Below are positions 18,691 to 27,076 of a stretch of 64,000 nt of DNA, in pieces (position 1 is the first letter of the stretch; the number at the start of each line of letters is the position of its first letter). The stretch lies in the NCBI RefSeq assembly GCF_018687635.1, contig NZ_CP061300.1, forward strand, positions 1,385,424 to 1,449,423, written 5' to 3'. The notes beneath the pieces were generated by a model, which saw only the letters and a list, made by a program, of their open reading frames with translations, had not been told where the DNA came from and made no database searches. The position numbers and the translations under genes are program-made. This stretch comes from Polynucleobacter sp. MWH-Braz-FAM2G (GTDB lineage: Bacteria > Pseudomonadota > Gammaproteobacteria > Burkholderiales > Burkholderiaceae).

Positions 18691-19116
18691 ATGAAGTCTA
18701 TCGTGTTAGATACCAATGTGTTACTAGATATTTTTGTATTTAATGACTTCAGAGCAATTCATCTCAAGCAAAAGTTATTAGACGGTCAGCTCGATGCATT
18801 AGCCTGTCCAAAAACTCTAGATGAGTTTGCCGATGTTATTAGTCGGCCACTCTTCAACCTCGAGCAAAACACCCAAGAAAACATCCTTAAACAGTGGCAC
18901 AGCTTGGCAAGAATATTAGCTGATGAAACTCTAATTGCTGCCCCATGGTCATGCCAAGATTCAGACGATCAAGTCTTTCTGAACCTTGCCTTTACCGCTA
19001 AACCTTGCTTTTTAATCAGCAAGGACAATGAAGTGCTAAAGCTTGCAAATAAAGCAGCAAAGGAAGGCATACTCATCACCTCCAATTACAACGCAATCAC
19101 TCAGTTAGCAGATTAA
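18691..19116 (+). CDS. PIN-domain putative ribonuclease (VapC-like)
   Basis: A 141-aa PIN-fold protein with the acidic metal-binding set D7 (VLDTNVLLD), E45 (KTLDEFADV), D92/D93 (CQDSDDQVF) and D112 (ISKDNEV). It belongs to the group labelled putative toxin-antitoxin system toxin component. No small antitoxin ORF lies directly upstream; the neighbour is yaeQ. It could therefore be a solitary nuclease rather than a working toxin. Its last four bases overlap the 3' end of the convergent monooxygenase gene. Confidence 0.85.
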   Translation: MKSIVLDTNVLLDIFVFNDFRAIHLKQKLLDGQLDALACPKTLDEFADVISRPLFNLEQNTQENILKQWHSLARILADETLIAAPWSCQDSDDQVFLNLAFTAKPCFLISKDNEVLKLANKAAKEGILITSNYNAITQLAD

Positions 19117-20111
19117 AGGCTTTGAGCAGCCTGGGCAGCAATCTCAAAGGATTTCAGACGAGCTTGATGGTCAAATATTTGGCCAGTAAAGATCATTTCA
19201 TTAGCGCCAGTTACATCCAGCCAATGTCGCATGCCCTTTCGGATAGTCTCTAGAGAACCGACCACTGAACATTGCAAAGTATGGGCTGCAGATGCTTTTT
19301 CATGAGGCTCGCAAAACTCATCCATATCAGCAATTGGAGGTGGCAACTGCCCCCTAGTATTACGACGCATCCTCACTACATTTTGCTGTAGCGTAGTGAA
19401 CAAATATTGCGCCTCTTCATCCGAATCGGCCGCAACCACATTCATTACAAACGCTGCATAAGGTTTAGCCTGCTGATCAGATGGCTTAAACAGCTCGCGA
19501 TATATATCCATTGCCTGTATTAGTTGCTCAGGCGCAAAATGAGAAGCAAATGCATAAGGCAAACCAAAGTGAGCCGCCAATTGAGCGCCATACAGGCTTG
19601 ATCCCAAAATCCAAATGGGTACATTCGTATCCATGCCCGGTATGGCTTTAACAGATTGCCCCTCCTGAATCGGGCCAAAGTAGTGTTGTAGCTCACGCAC
19701 ATCTTGAGGAAAGCGGTCGTCACCTCCGAGCAAATCACGACGTAAAGCCCGCGCAGTCAGTGGATCAGTGCCAGGCGCGCGCCCTAGACCAAGTTCAATA
19801 CGCCCTGGATACAAAGACTCTAAAGTGCCAAACTGTTCAGCAATCACTAAGGGAGCATGGTTGGGTAGCATGATTCCACCTGAACCCACTCGAATATGAG
19901 AAGTTCCTCCGGCGATATATCCTATTAGTACAGCCGTTGCGGAGCTAGCATTGCCTGTCATATTATGATGCTCCGCCACCCAATAACGGGTATAGCCCCA
20001 CTTCTCCGCATGCTGAGCCACATCCAATGAGTTACGCAGCGCATCTCCAGCAGTAAACCCCTGCGGGATCGGAGATATATCTAGAATGGAGTATGGGATG
20101 GTATTTGCCAT
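19113..20111 (-). CDS. LLM-class flavin-dependent monooxygenase
   Basis: A 332-aa luciferase-like oxidoreductase that uses reduced FMN. Hallmarks are [50 protein letters not shown] and [14 protein letters not shown], which match the MsnO8/alkanal-monooxygenase-like subgroup. Substrate unknown. I use ATG 20111, since the two codons before it are TTG and GTG. It diverges from the DUF1653-like gene by 29 bp. Confidence 0.9.
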   Translation of the reverse strand: MANTIPYSILDISPIPQGFTAGDALRNSLDVAQHAEKWGYTRYWVAEHHNMTGNASSATAVLIGYIAGGTSHIRVGSGGIMLPNHAPLVIAEQFGTLESLYPGRIELGLGRAPGTDPLTARALRRDLLGGDDRFPQDVRELQHYFGPIQEGQSVKAIPGMDTNVPIWILGSSLYGAQLAAHFGLPYAFASHFAPEQLIQAMDIYRELFKPSDQQAKPYAAFVMNVVAADSDEEAQYLFTTLQQNVVRMRRNTRGQLPPPIADMDEFCEPHEKASAAHTLQCSVVGSLETIRKGMRHWLDVTGANEMIFTGQIFDHQARLKSFEIAAQAAQSL

Positions 20112-20140
20112 CACCAAATCATACCTAGAAAGCGCGTTTT

Positions 20141-20362
20141 ATGAGCAAACCCAAAATGGCTGATCCGGATGAGGGAGTCTTTAAGCCCGGTACAAAATTA
20201 AGACATAAGAAGACTGGCGGATTTTATAAAGTGGTTGTACTTGCTAATGTTGAGGCTACTTTAGAGCCTGCCTACGTATATGAATCCATGCAATCACATG
20301 ATTTTTGGATCAGACCTAAATCAGAGATGGAAGATGGGCGTTTTGAGCTCGCTTCTGAATGA
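20141..20362 (+). CDS. DUF1653-like small protein
   Basis: A 73-aa protein with the DUF1653 pattern: KLRHKKTGGFYKVVVLA, then EATLEPAYVYESM and FWIRPKSEMEDGRFEL. The domain has a small SH3-like beta fold and no known function. It lies 10 bp before slyX on the same strand and its stop region supplies the slyX Shine-Dalgarno, so they are probably co-translated. Confidence 0.75.
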   Translation: MSKPKMADPDEGVFKPGTKLRHKKTGGFYKVVVLANVEATLEPAYVYESMQSHDFWIRPKSEMEDGRFELASE

Positions 20363-20372
20363 GAGGTTAAAT

Positions 20373-20567
20373 ATGTCTGAGGACCGAATTACCAACCTTG
20401 AAATCAAGCTGAGCTTTGCCGAAGACTTGATAGAGAAGCTAAATGAAACTGTCTACAAACAACAACAGCAAATTGAGTTTTTGTATCGAGAACTTAAGGC
20501 CGTTAAAGAGCAAGCTAGCAGCGGTGGAAGCGGTAGCATGAAGGATGAAATCCCACCGCACTATTAA
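20373..20567 (+). CDS. slyX: SlyX protein
   Basis: A 64-aa coiled-coil protein of the SlyX family: RITNLEIKLSFAEDLIEKLNETVYKQQQQIEFLYRELK forms the heptad region, and the end DEIPPHY is the signature tail. Function unknown. I start it at ATG 20373, preceded by GAGAGG, rather than at an upstream in-frame ATG that lies within the previous gene. Confidence 0.9.
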   Translation: MSEDRITNLEIKLSFAEDLIEKLNETVYKQQQQIEFLYRELKAVKEQASSGGSGSMKDEIPPHY

Positions 20568-20626
20568 TCAACTGCTAATATATCTTTTTATAACTAAGCC
20601 TATCATCACTTCGCAAAGGAAAATCC

Positions 20627-20974
20627 ATGAGCAACCTAACGCTATTTCTAGTCCAGTGGGGCTTAACTTCTTTATCCCTTTGGGTAGCGAGCTATATCTT
20701 TAGTGGTTTACGCTTTGCCGATGGTGGCTCACTGTTGATTGCCGCACTTCTGCTCGGATTTGCGAATGCAATCGTTAAACCATTGTTGATTCTTTTCACA
20801 CTGCCATTGACGATAGTCACAATGGGCCTGTTTTTACTTGTGATCAATGCATTAGTTCTCATGCTGGTATCTGCTGTAGTGAGTGGCTTTACGATCTCCA
20901 GCTTCTGGACGGCATTTTTTGCCAGCATCTTTATTTCTTTATTCAGCCTTTTTGTTAGCGGCTTAGTGTTTTGA
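20627..20974 (+). CDS. Four-helix membrane protein (phage_holin_4_2 family)
   Basis: A 115-aa inner-membrane protein with four transmembrane helices and the family core LLGFANAIVKPLLILFTLPLTIVTMGLFLLVINALVL. The family was named after a phage holin, but most members are chromosomal with unknown function; there are no phage genes nearby. AAAGGA precedes the ATG. It converges with the AsmA gene with only 13 bp between them. Confidence 0.9.
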   Translation: MSNLTLFLVQWGLTSLSLWVASYIFSGLRFADGGSLLIAALLLGFANAIVKPLLILFTLPLTIVTMGLFLLVINALVLMLVSAVVSGFTISSFWTAFFASIFISLFSLFVSGLVF

Positions 20975-20987
20975 TACGTTTTCTACC

Positions 20988-22790
20988 CTACTTATTTATC
21001 GTGTAAATATCGGACCAAGGATGCAGCGCTGCCTTACAAGGCTGCGACTTGGTCGCCAGTGATTTAGCATTCTCTGCGGCGATACTAATACCACCAGTTA
21101 AAAATCCAAGCCCAATAGAAACGGCGCTATTGACAACTCCAGTCTTGTTAACGCCAGTGCTCGGGTTTTGTAATGTACCTTCTATTTTTACTAAGCCCGC
21201 TAGATCAAGCCCAGTTGTGAGACCCGATTTTTCTCTTGGGTTAATACTAAGATTCAAAGCCTCCGTACCTAAATTAATAGAGCCAGAAAGCACAACATCC
21301 AAACGATCCGTTTCAACTCCGACCGAGTTCTGGATATTTACAACCCCACTGTTGATAGGAAGATAGCCAACAGCACATTCCAATACAGTTTGATTAGATT
21401 TTTTGTAGAGGGGATTGATTGCATCAAAAACTGTTATTACAAAGTCTCCGCCCTTATTTAAAAACTGAGAGTCCAGCTTTGCATTTCGCATTGAAAACTG
21501 CAGTACCCCAGTTGATTGACTTACTAGTTGATGTGGACTGACTCCGCTACCCTTTAAATTCCAAGCGACCTGCATATCTCCGCCCGAAACACTTGCCTTA
21601 GAGTCTGTAGTAGCCAGAATTTGCTCCAAAGTAAAATCTTTTGCCATGCCCCTGAGGGCAACTTTAGGAATTGGCCGATTCAAATCAAAAATCGATAACT
21701 GCGCATGCGCACTACCTTTGCCCAAATTAAAACTTAGATCGTTTGAGTCAATTCTGTCATTCTTAAACTGCAGCGTCGTTTTGAAATTCGTAAATGATGT
21801 TTGATTAGGGAGCCCAAGTTCGGCGATATTGATACTCACCGAGCCATCAGCAATTGGAAGAAGATTAAAGGGGAGCGCCTCGTCCGAGAAAAAATACTTT
21901 CCCTGCGATTTATGGGGCGCTACAGTGCCAGACTTTCCAGCAGAACCTGCAACTACGGCTGAACCCGCCAAAGGCGCCAAATCAAACGATTTTGAATTGA
22001 GATTGATTTGAAAATGCGGTAATTTACTTGGTTGTTTATCGATCACACCAGTGATTGCTAGCAACTTGCCATTCAGCGTGAGATCTACATCTACATTAAC
22101 CTTTACCGGAGATTGGTCCCAATCCCTAAAAACATTGCGTAGCAAGCTAGTCTTTCCTTTTAGACCTAAGGCGTAATTCTCGTAACGCAAGTCCATCAAG
22201 ATATTAGAGAGATCTTCCCCAGCATCTACGGTCAACTTTGGAAGCTTGAATACTTTAATATTTTTATCGGACTGCTGAAACTGAATTTGTGCGTCCTCAA
22301 CATCTATAGCGTTATAGGAAATAAAATTAGCATTCCCATCAGCCGCATTAGAGGAAGCGGAAGCATCCAACTTTCCAGAATTATTTACAGGGGGAGCAAG
22401 ATTCCAATTACCCTCCCCAGCCTGATTAGTTTGTAAATTTAATTGCAAACCTTGCAGACCAATTCTGCCAATTTCTATGCTTCCTTTGAGAAGCGGCATT
22501 AGCCTAATGTCTAATTCCATGTGCTTAAGCGTCAACATATCGGGATTGCTGGCCCATGCAGCATTAGTCAACGAAACTTGTTCCGCCTTTACACTAATTG
22601 CCGGAAAGACACTGAGACTGACGGGACCAGAAATTACCAATTCTCGCCCCGTCGCCTCTTTCACTGAAGAGCTTAAGAGCCTGGTTAATTGTGCGGGATT
22701 AACAAAGGAAGACGCATACCAAACCCCCGCTGCAACGCAAGCAAGAATTGCTAAAAAGACAAGGAGAGATATCTTGAGGACTTTATTCAC
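20988..22790 (-). CDS. AsmA-family envelope protein
   Basis: A 600-aa protein with one N-terminal membrane helix (about 7-27) and a large periplasmic beta-rich region. The N-terminal AsmA pattern (LSSSVKEATGRELVISGPVSLSVFPAISVKAEQVSLTNA) and the C-terminal KTGLDLAGLVKIEGTLQNPS block are both present. AsmA-like proteins form bridge-like grooves thought to move phospholipids to the outer membrane. The start is GTG. It diverges from yjdM. Confidence 0.9.
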   Translation of the reverse strand: MNKVLKISLLVFLAILACVAAGVWYASSFVNPAQLTRLLSSSVKEATGRELVISGPVSLSVFPAISVKAEQVSLTNAAWASNPDMLTLKHMELDIRLMPLLKGSIEIGRIGLQGLQLNLQTNQAGEGNWNLAPPVNNSGKLDASASSNAADGNANFISYNAIDVEDAQIQFQQSDKNIKVFKLPKLTVDAGEDLSNILMDLRYENYALGLKGKTSLLRNVFRDWDQSPVKVNVDVDLTLNGKLLAITGVIDKQPSKLPHFQINLNSKSFDLAPLAGSAVVAGSAGKSGTVAPHKSQGKYFFSDEALPFNLLPIADGSVSINIAELGLPNQTSFTNFKTTLQFKNDRIDSNDLSFNLGKGSAHAQLSIFDLNRPIPKVALRGMAKDFTLEQILATTDSKASVSGGDMQVAWNLKGSGVSPHQLVSQSTGVLQFSMRNAKLDSQFLNKGGDFVITVFDAINPLYKKSNQTVLECAVGYLPINSGVVNIQNSVGVETDRLDVVLSGSINLGTEALNLSINPREKSGLTTGLDLAGLVKIEGTLQNPSTGVNKTGVVNSAVSIGLGFLTGGISIAAENAKSLATKSQPCKAALHPWSDIYTINK

Positions 22791-22856
22791 CCGTCCATTC
22801 TAAAACGAGTAATGCTACCGAGCGTTTATCCATCATCCCTAGACTAAAATGGAGCT

Positions 22857-23201
22857 ATGAACACAGATAACTTTCCAAAGTGCCCTGCTTGCCAGGAAGA
22901 TATGACCTATCCCGATGGGGATAATTTCGTATGCGCCCAATGTGGTCACGAATGGCCGATGAACGCGGCAACTGAAGAGGTCGAGACAGGATTAATTGTG
23001 AAAGATGCCAACGGCAATCTTTTAGCTGATGGGGATACTGTTACTCTAATTAAAGACCTAAAGGTCAAAGGATCCTCAACCACATTAAAGGTTGGCACCA
23101 AAATTAAAGGGATTCGCTTGGTATCTGGCGATCATGAAGTGGATTGCAAAACAGAAGCGGGCAATATGCTTCTTAAAGCCTGCTTTTTGAAAAAAGCCTA
23201 G
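22857..23201 (+). CDS. yjdM: Zinc-ribbon protein YjdM (PhnA)
   Basis: A 114-aa protein with an N-terminal zinc ribbon (C9-x2-C12 and C26-x2-C29) and the C-terminal KDANGNLLADGDTVTLIKDLKVKGSSTTLKVGTKIKGIRL domain of the YjdM/PhnA family. Despite the old PhnA name, it is not a phosphonoacetate hydrolase and its role is unknown. GGAG lies 3 bp before the ATG. Its stop codon sits inside a hairpin shared with the convergent YdcH gene. Confidence 0.92.
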   Translation: MNTDNFPKCPACQEDMTYPDGDNFVCAQCGHEWPMNAATEEVETGLIVKDANGNLLADGDTVTLIKDLKVKGSSTTLKVGTKIKGIRLVSGDHEVDCKTEAGNMLLKACFLKKA

Positions 23202-23221
23202 GATTACCTACCCTAGGCTTT
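23193..23221 (-). terminator. Terminator of the YdcH-like gene, overlapping yjdM stop
   Basis: Perfect 10-bp arms AAAGCCTAGG/CCTAGGCTTT with a 9-nt loop. On the minus strand the stem is followed by TTTTTTC. The 5' arm contains the yjdM stop codon TAG, so the site may also end yjdM transcripts, with a weaker T-run. Confidence 0.8.
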
Positions 23222-23240
23222 AGTGCTTACTAGTTAGAAA

Positions 23241-23456
23241 TTAAGCGCTGGCTTTCTTAAGTACTGCGTAGATTTGGTCTTTAAGAAGAAGTTTTTCCTT
23301 TTTTAAAGTTTCGATTTCTTCTGGGGTGCTTGGCTCAGTATGAGCCTCCATTCTTTGAATCTTTTGATCTAAATTATTGTGCTTATCAAACAAATGAGAA
23401 AAGTGACGATCTGACGTTTTCAGCTTGGTAATGAGTTCGCGATATTCGGGAAACAT
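23241..23456 (-). CDS. YdcH-family (DUF465) coiled-coil protein
   Basis: A 71-aa helical hairpin protein: MFPEYRELITKLK, FSHLFDKHNNLDQKI and ETLKKEKLLLKDQIYAVLKK match DUF465. The family is common in Proteobacteria and its role is unknown. AAGAGAG precedes the ATG. Confidence 0.9.
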   Translation of the reverse strand: MFPEYRELITKLKTSDRHFSHLFDKHNNLDQKIQRMEAHTEPSTPEEIETLKKEKLLLKDQIYAVLKKASA

Positions 23457-23667
23457 AGACTCTCTTCATATTAAGGTTATAAAAAACAACTGTGATCCAG
23501 TTTAGCAACCCTGCATCGCAACAACAAGACTAGATTGATTTTTTATTGCCCCACTCTTGTAATCCGCAGGACAAACCCCATATAGCAATGAATATTTCCG
23601 GATGGAAATTGCAGTAATATCAACTAGTGCATTTTGCACATTAACTACCAAAGAAGGGTAAGAAACC

Positions 23668-24516
23668 ATGGCTACAAAGAAGTCTCCAGTAAAAAAGAAA
23701 GTAGCTACCAAGGTGGTAAAGAAAGCCCCTGCAAAAAAAGCCGTCAAAAAGGTTGTCGTTAAAAAAGTGGCAAGTAAAAAGACGGCAAAAAAGGTAGTGA
23801 AGAAACCCGCAAACAAAAAGCCAGCAGCTAAAAAAGTAGCAGCCAAGAAGCCCGCAAACAAAAAGCCAGCAGCTAAAAAAGTTGCTAAGAAAACAGTTAA
23901 ATCATCCTCAACTAAAGCTCCAAAAGTTGACCAATATGGACTTGAGCAAGATGACGAGTTTTACGGGCTTTACTTTGCAAAATCTACAAAAAAAGGTCTT
24001 GTTGAAGTAAAACCATGCACCTTCTCTCTTATGTATTGGTGGAAAGGATTGCTAGGCTATCCCGACATGATTGAGATTTCCAAAGGAAGCAATACTGCCA
24101 TGCTGCAGTTTGAGTCCACTTTTGGTGGTGGCGATTCTGGTGAGACAGAGTTAACTGAAAAAGATGTTCTCGATATTGATCACATCATTGAGGTAGATGA
24201 AGAAGAGATGTTGATCTCCCTCTATTCATATGTACCGATTCCAGTTCCCGAAAAACTCGTTGGCGCATTAGGTCTCTCGATATTAAATATTAACCCTGAA
24301 ACACGCTATGGCAGCCTAGAGTTATGTACCACTGAAAATGAAGAGGGAGAAACAGAACACTTCTTGCGTTATCGTGCAGCCACCTATTTGCGTGGCATCA
24401 AGTCTGGTAAGGTAGAGGCCATTGAAAGCATGGTTACCAATGGTTCTGAATTCTTCGGCCTAGCTTTAGATGCAATGTGTGTCAATAAGTCGATTAAGAA
24501 GTGGTTATTGAGTTAA
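23668..24516 (+). CDS. Histone H1-like tail fused to an acidic YbjN-like domain
   Basis: A 282-aa protein in two unlike parts. Residues 1-85 are almost only Lys, Ala, Pro and Val in KKPANKKPAAKKVA-type repeats, like bacterial histone H1 homologues (AlgP/HctB type), and should bind DNA or another polyanion. Residues 86-282 form an acidic globular domain (DQYGLEQDDEFYGLYF, MYWWKGLLGYPDMIEI, RYGSLELC, FLRYRAATYLRG, ESMVTNGSEFFGLALDAM) whose second half resembles the YbjN/type III chaperone-like fold; that likeness is tentative. AAGGG precedes the ATG. The function is unknown; a charge-switched or nucleoid-tethered adaptor is one idea. Confidence 0.8.
   Translation: MATKKSPVKKKVATKVVKKAPAKKAVKKVVVKKVASKKTAKKVVKKPANKKPAAKKVAAKKPANKKPAAKKVAKKTVKSSSTKAPKVDQYGLEQDDEFYGLYFAKSTKKGLVEVKPCTFSLMYWWKGLLGYPDMIEISKGSNTAMLQFESTFGGGDSGETELTEKDVLDIDHIIEVDEEEMLISLYSYVPIPVPEKLVGALGLSILNINPETRYGSLELCTTENEEGETEHFLRYRAATYLRGIKSGKVEAIESMVTNGSEFFGLALDAMCVNKSIKKWLLS
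23806..23886. repeat. 45-bp tandem repeat in the Lys-rich tail
   Basis: Two copies begin at 23806 and 23851; the first 32 bases are identical. They encode PANKKPAAKKVAAKK-type units, pointing to recent expansion or shrinkage of the tail by slippage. Confidence 0.8.
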
Positions 24517-24540
24517 TACGCCACTTCATAGCTAATTCAC

Positions 24541-24816
24541 TTATCTACACAAGTAGATATAAGTCAAAGGAAAACGGTCATTGACCGTTTTTCGACTCTC
24601 AACAATCGTAACGCTCCGCTTACCGAGCTTCTTGCATTCCTCAAGCGCAACCTCCTGTGCCTCGGATTCCTTTGCATCTTTGGGAGCATGCACACCTATA
24701 GCACCATCCGATTGCTGATAGACACCAAATTTACTGGCCGGTGTCGAGCATGCTATCAGCAACGTAGCCAATACTCCAACCATTGCAATGAATAGCGCTC
24801 GATTAATTGCGTTCAT
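24541..24816 (-). CDS. Small putative lipoprotein
   Basis: A 91-aa protein with a lipoprotein signal: a hydrophobic stretch ends in LLIAC, giving a lipidated Cys23. The mature part (SKFGVYQQSDGAIGVHAPKDAKESEAQEVALEECKKLG) is short, with two further Cys that may pair. I do not recognise a family. It converges with the histone-like gene, and a strong hairpin lies within its last codons. Confidence 0.72.
   Translation of the reverse strand: MNAINRALFIAMVGVLATLLIACSTPASKFGVYQQSDGAIGVHAPKDAKESEAQEVALEECKKLGKRSVTIVESRKTVNDRFPLTYIYLCR
24571..24593 (+). terminator. Hairpin inside a convergent gene, likely terminator
   Basis: AAAACGGT-CATTG-ACCGTTTT followed by T and C, 55 bp after the stop of the histone-like gene but inside the 3' end of the convergent lipoprotein gene. 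It reads as a plus-strand terminator hosted in coding sequence. Confidence 0.5.
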
Positions 24817-24937
24817 AAAATTCCACCATGATTATTAGCGCCAGAAATTGTCTAAGGAACACAAAGGCATCACTTATTTCTGTGCATATGTTCGGCAGAT
24901 ATTACTACCGTATAGGGTAAAGCGTGATTTTTTCTAA

Positions 24938-25258
24938 TCACATCCTTTTTCCGATCTCCTCGAGGAAATTCATACCCTTCTTAGTGGCAAACAGATACTT
25001 AACGCGAGCATCTTCTTTGCTGTTAATAACTCCAAGCAATCCTTTGTCTATCAGAATCTTCATACTCTTGTGAATTGTTGCTGGCGAGGCAATATGACTC
25101 ATCTCCAACAATTCTTTGACTTTAAGATTACTTTTTTCCAAAGTTGAGTGCGCGATAAGAATGAAGATGTCCCATTCGTGCGCATTAAGCGCATGCTTGA
25201 ATTGAACATCTCCTACATATTTTGCAAATTCAATATATTTCTTTGCTAGCGCTGACAT
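24938..25258 (-). CDS. MarR-like winged-helix regulator
   Basis: A 106-aa winged-helix protein: LKVKELLEMSHIASPATIHKSMKILIDKGLLGVINSKEDARVKYLFATKKG is the recognition helix and wing of a MarR-type repressor. It is shorter than most MarR proteins (about 140 aa), with a reduced dimerisation helix set. Target unknown. Upstream lie a perfect CRP-type palindrome and a looser TTTGAG...CTCAAA inverted repeat, so it is probably under catabolite or cAMP-type control, possibly with autoregulation. Confidence 0.85.
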   Translation of the reverse strand: MSALAKKYIEFAKYVGDVQFKHALNAHEWDIFILIAHSTLEKSNLKVKELLEMSHIASPATIHKSMKILIDKGLLGVINSKEDARVKYLFATKKGMNFLEEIGKRM

Positions 25259-25278
25259 ATAAAGCCTTTTGTAAATTT

Positions 25279-25294
25279 TGTGACATAGATCACA
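25279..25294. promoter_or_regulatory. CRP-type binding site
   Basis: TGTGACATAGATCACA is a perfect TGTGA-N6-TCACA palindrome, 20 bp upstream of the MarR-like ATG. At that distance it could overlap the promoter or leader and act as a repressor site. Confidence 0.7.
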
Positions 25295-25352
25295 TACTTT
25301 CTATGGCAGGTTAAATGTCTCGAATATCTCCAAGCGTGATTATTACAATGTT

Positions 25353-25377
25353 TTTGAGCATATCAAAATATCTCAAA
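25353..25377. repeat. Inverted repeat upstream of the MarR-like gene
   Basis: TTTGAG (25353-25358) and CTCAAA (25372-25377) flank 13 AT-rich bases, about 95 bp before the MarR-like start and 43 bp after the ggt stop. It is a candidate operator; assignment is speculative. Confidence 0.35.
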
Positions 25378-25419
25378 GTGGAACAAATTCATTCATAATT
25401 TTTATATGGATATAGAAGA

Positions 25420-27069
25420 TTAATACACTACTGCTTGACCATCGCGGCGAGGATCACTCGCAGCGACATAGCCATCGCTTATGTCGTCAGACAACCTCCA
25501 AATAAATTGTCCAGCCCCAAAATCCATATAGGGGTCATCAACCTTCTTCAAGATATGCCCCAAGTCAGATAAACCTTGTACGGTATTCGCATTCATGCTC
25601 GATTCCACATCTAGACTAAAGTCACGATTGACTTTCCAGCGCGGAGCATCACAAGCGGCTTGAGGTTGTTGACGATAAGAAAGCATTCGTAAAATAGTTT
25701 GTAGATGCCCCTGAGGTTGCATGTCACCACCCATTACACCAAAACTCATTTGCGGAACAATAGTGTCGCCCGCTTTGCGAGTTAAAAAGGCTGGAATGAT
25801 GGTGTGAAACGGACGCTTACCACCAGCAACCACATTGGCCGATTTGGGGTCCATCGAAAATCCGAATCCACGATTTTGCAAACTAATTCCCCAATTAGGC
25901 ACAACTACACCCGAACCAAATCCCATGTAATTACTTTGAATAAATGAGATCATGCGACCTTGTTCATCAGTAGCGGTTAAATAAACCGTTCCACCTGACT
26001 GGGGCATTCCAAAATTAAAGTGTGTGGCTTTGCGTGGGTTAATTAACTTTGCACGTTCCGATAAATAAGCAGGATCAAGCATTTGCGTGGGCGTGACTGC
26101 CATTGAACGCGGGTCAGCAACATATTGATATACATCGGCAAAAGCCAACTTCATTGCCTCAATTTGTAGGTGCTGACTTTCAACACCATCAACTGGCAAA
26201 CTTGCAAGGTCAAAGTTTTGCAAGATACCGAGGGCAATTAATGCACCTATACCTTGACCATTGGGTGGAATTTCATGCATGGAGTAGGTTTTTCCATCTG
26301 CGCCACAAATATCTTGTGAGATAGTTCCAACCCAGTCTGGCTTGTAGCCAGCAAGGTCATGGGCAGTCATCGAACCCCCATTATTTTTTGCATGTGAGGC
26401 AATCTCTTGTGCAATCTCCCCTTCGTAAAACTCACGAATTCCAGTGCGCGCAATCTTTTTGAGCGTTTTAGCGGCCGATGGAAAACGAAAGATCTCGCTA
26501 ATTTCTGGAGCCCGTCCATGAGGCATAAATACCTGCGCAAAACCAGGCTGATGCTCCAACTCAGGAATAGCAGCATTCCACTTATGAGCTACTACGGGAG
26601 CCATGGCATAACCTTTTTCGGCAATCTCAATTGCAGGCTGCAATAAATCCCCCAAAGGCAACGACCCAAAGCGTCTATGTAGCTCTTCCCATCCAGCTAA
26701 TGCACCTGGAACAGTTACAGAATCCCAACCCCGCTTTGGCCTATCAGCCAGACCGTTACTATCGACACCATATTTATTCGAGAAATACTCTGTACTCCAA
26801 GCTTGCGGAGCTACACCAGAAGCATTGAGTCCATGTAATTCCTTGCCATCCCACACGATTGCAAAACAATCACTTCCTAAGCCGTTTGACACTGGCTCCA
26901 CAATCATTAAAGCCGCTGCTGCTGCAATAGCGGCATCAATCGCATTACCACCTTGATGAATCATCTTCAGCCCCGCTTGGGCAGCAAAAGGATGAGAGGT
27001 AGAGACGACATTACGCCCCATGACCGGCACCCGTATGCTGGGGTACGGGTTGTTCCAATTAAATTTCAT
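25420..27069 (-). CDS. Gamma-glutamyltransferase-family Ntn hydrolase
   Basis: A 549-aa member of the gamma-glutamyltranspeptidase superfamily, which is made as a precursor and self-cleaves before a catalytic Thr. The likely nucleophile is T361 in SGGTVYLTATDEQG; the substrate-loop SNYMGFGSGVVVPNWGISLQNRG follows, and the N-terminal ATSHPFAAQAGLKMIHQGGNAIDAA-type block is clear. There is no signal peptide, so it should be cytoplasmic, unlike the periplasmic E. coli enzyme. It starts 7 bp after a Bug receptor gene, which suggests that it acts on a compound taken up with that receptor. Confidence 0.9.
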   Translation of the reverse strand: MKFNWNNPYPSIRVPVMGRNVVSTSHPFAAQAGLKMIHQGGNAIDAAIAAAAALMIVEPVSNGLGSDCFAIVWDGKELHGLNASGVAPQAWSTEYFSNKYGVDSNGLADRPKRGWDSVTVPGALAGWEELHRRFGSLPLGDLLQPAIEIAEKGYAMAPVVAHKWNAAIPELEHQPGFAQVFMPHGRAPEISEIFRFPSAAKTLKKIARTGIREFYEGEIAQEIASHAKNNGGSMTAHDLAGYKPDWVGTISQDICGADGKTYSMHEIPPNGQGIGALIALGILQNFDLASLPVDGVESQHLQIEAMKLAFADVYQYVADPRSMAVTPTQMLDPAYLSERAKLINPRKATHFNFGMPQSGGTVYLTATDEQGRMISFIQSNYMGFGSGVVVPNWGISLQNRGFGFSMDPKSANVVAGGKRPFHTIIPAFLTRKAGDTIVPQMSFGVMGGDMQPQGHLQTILRMLSYRQQPQAACDAPRWKVNRDFSLDVESSMNANTVQGLSDLGHILKKVDDPYMDFGAGQFIWRLSDDISDGYVAASDPRRDGQAVVY

Positions 27070-27076
27070 GAATAGA

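Noticed and set aside
18691..19116. Working toxin-antitoxin pair with the PIN protein
   Set aside because: No small antitoxin-like gene lies upstream; the neighbour is yaeQ.
20627..20974. Prophage, from the name phage holin
   Set aside because: The family is mostly chromosomal and there are no phage genes nearby.
23502..23861. Hydrophobic repeat frame (FLAATFLAAGFLFAGFF type) antisense to the histone-like gene
   Set aside because: It is the mirror of AAA/GCT/GTA codons in the Lys-rich tail, not a membrane protein.
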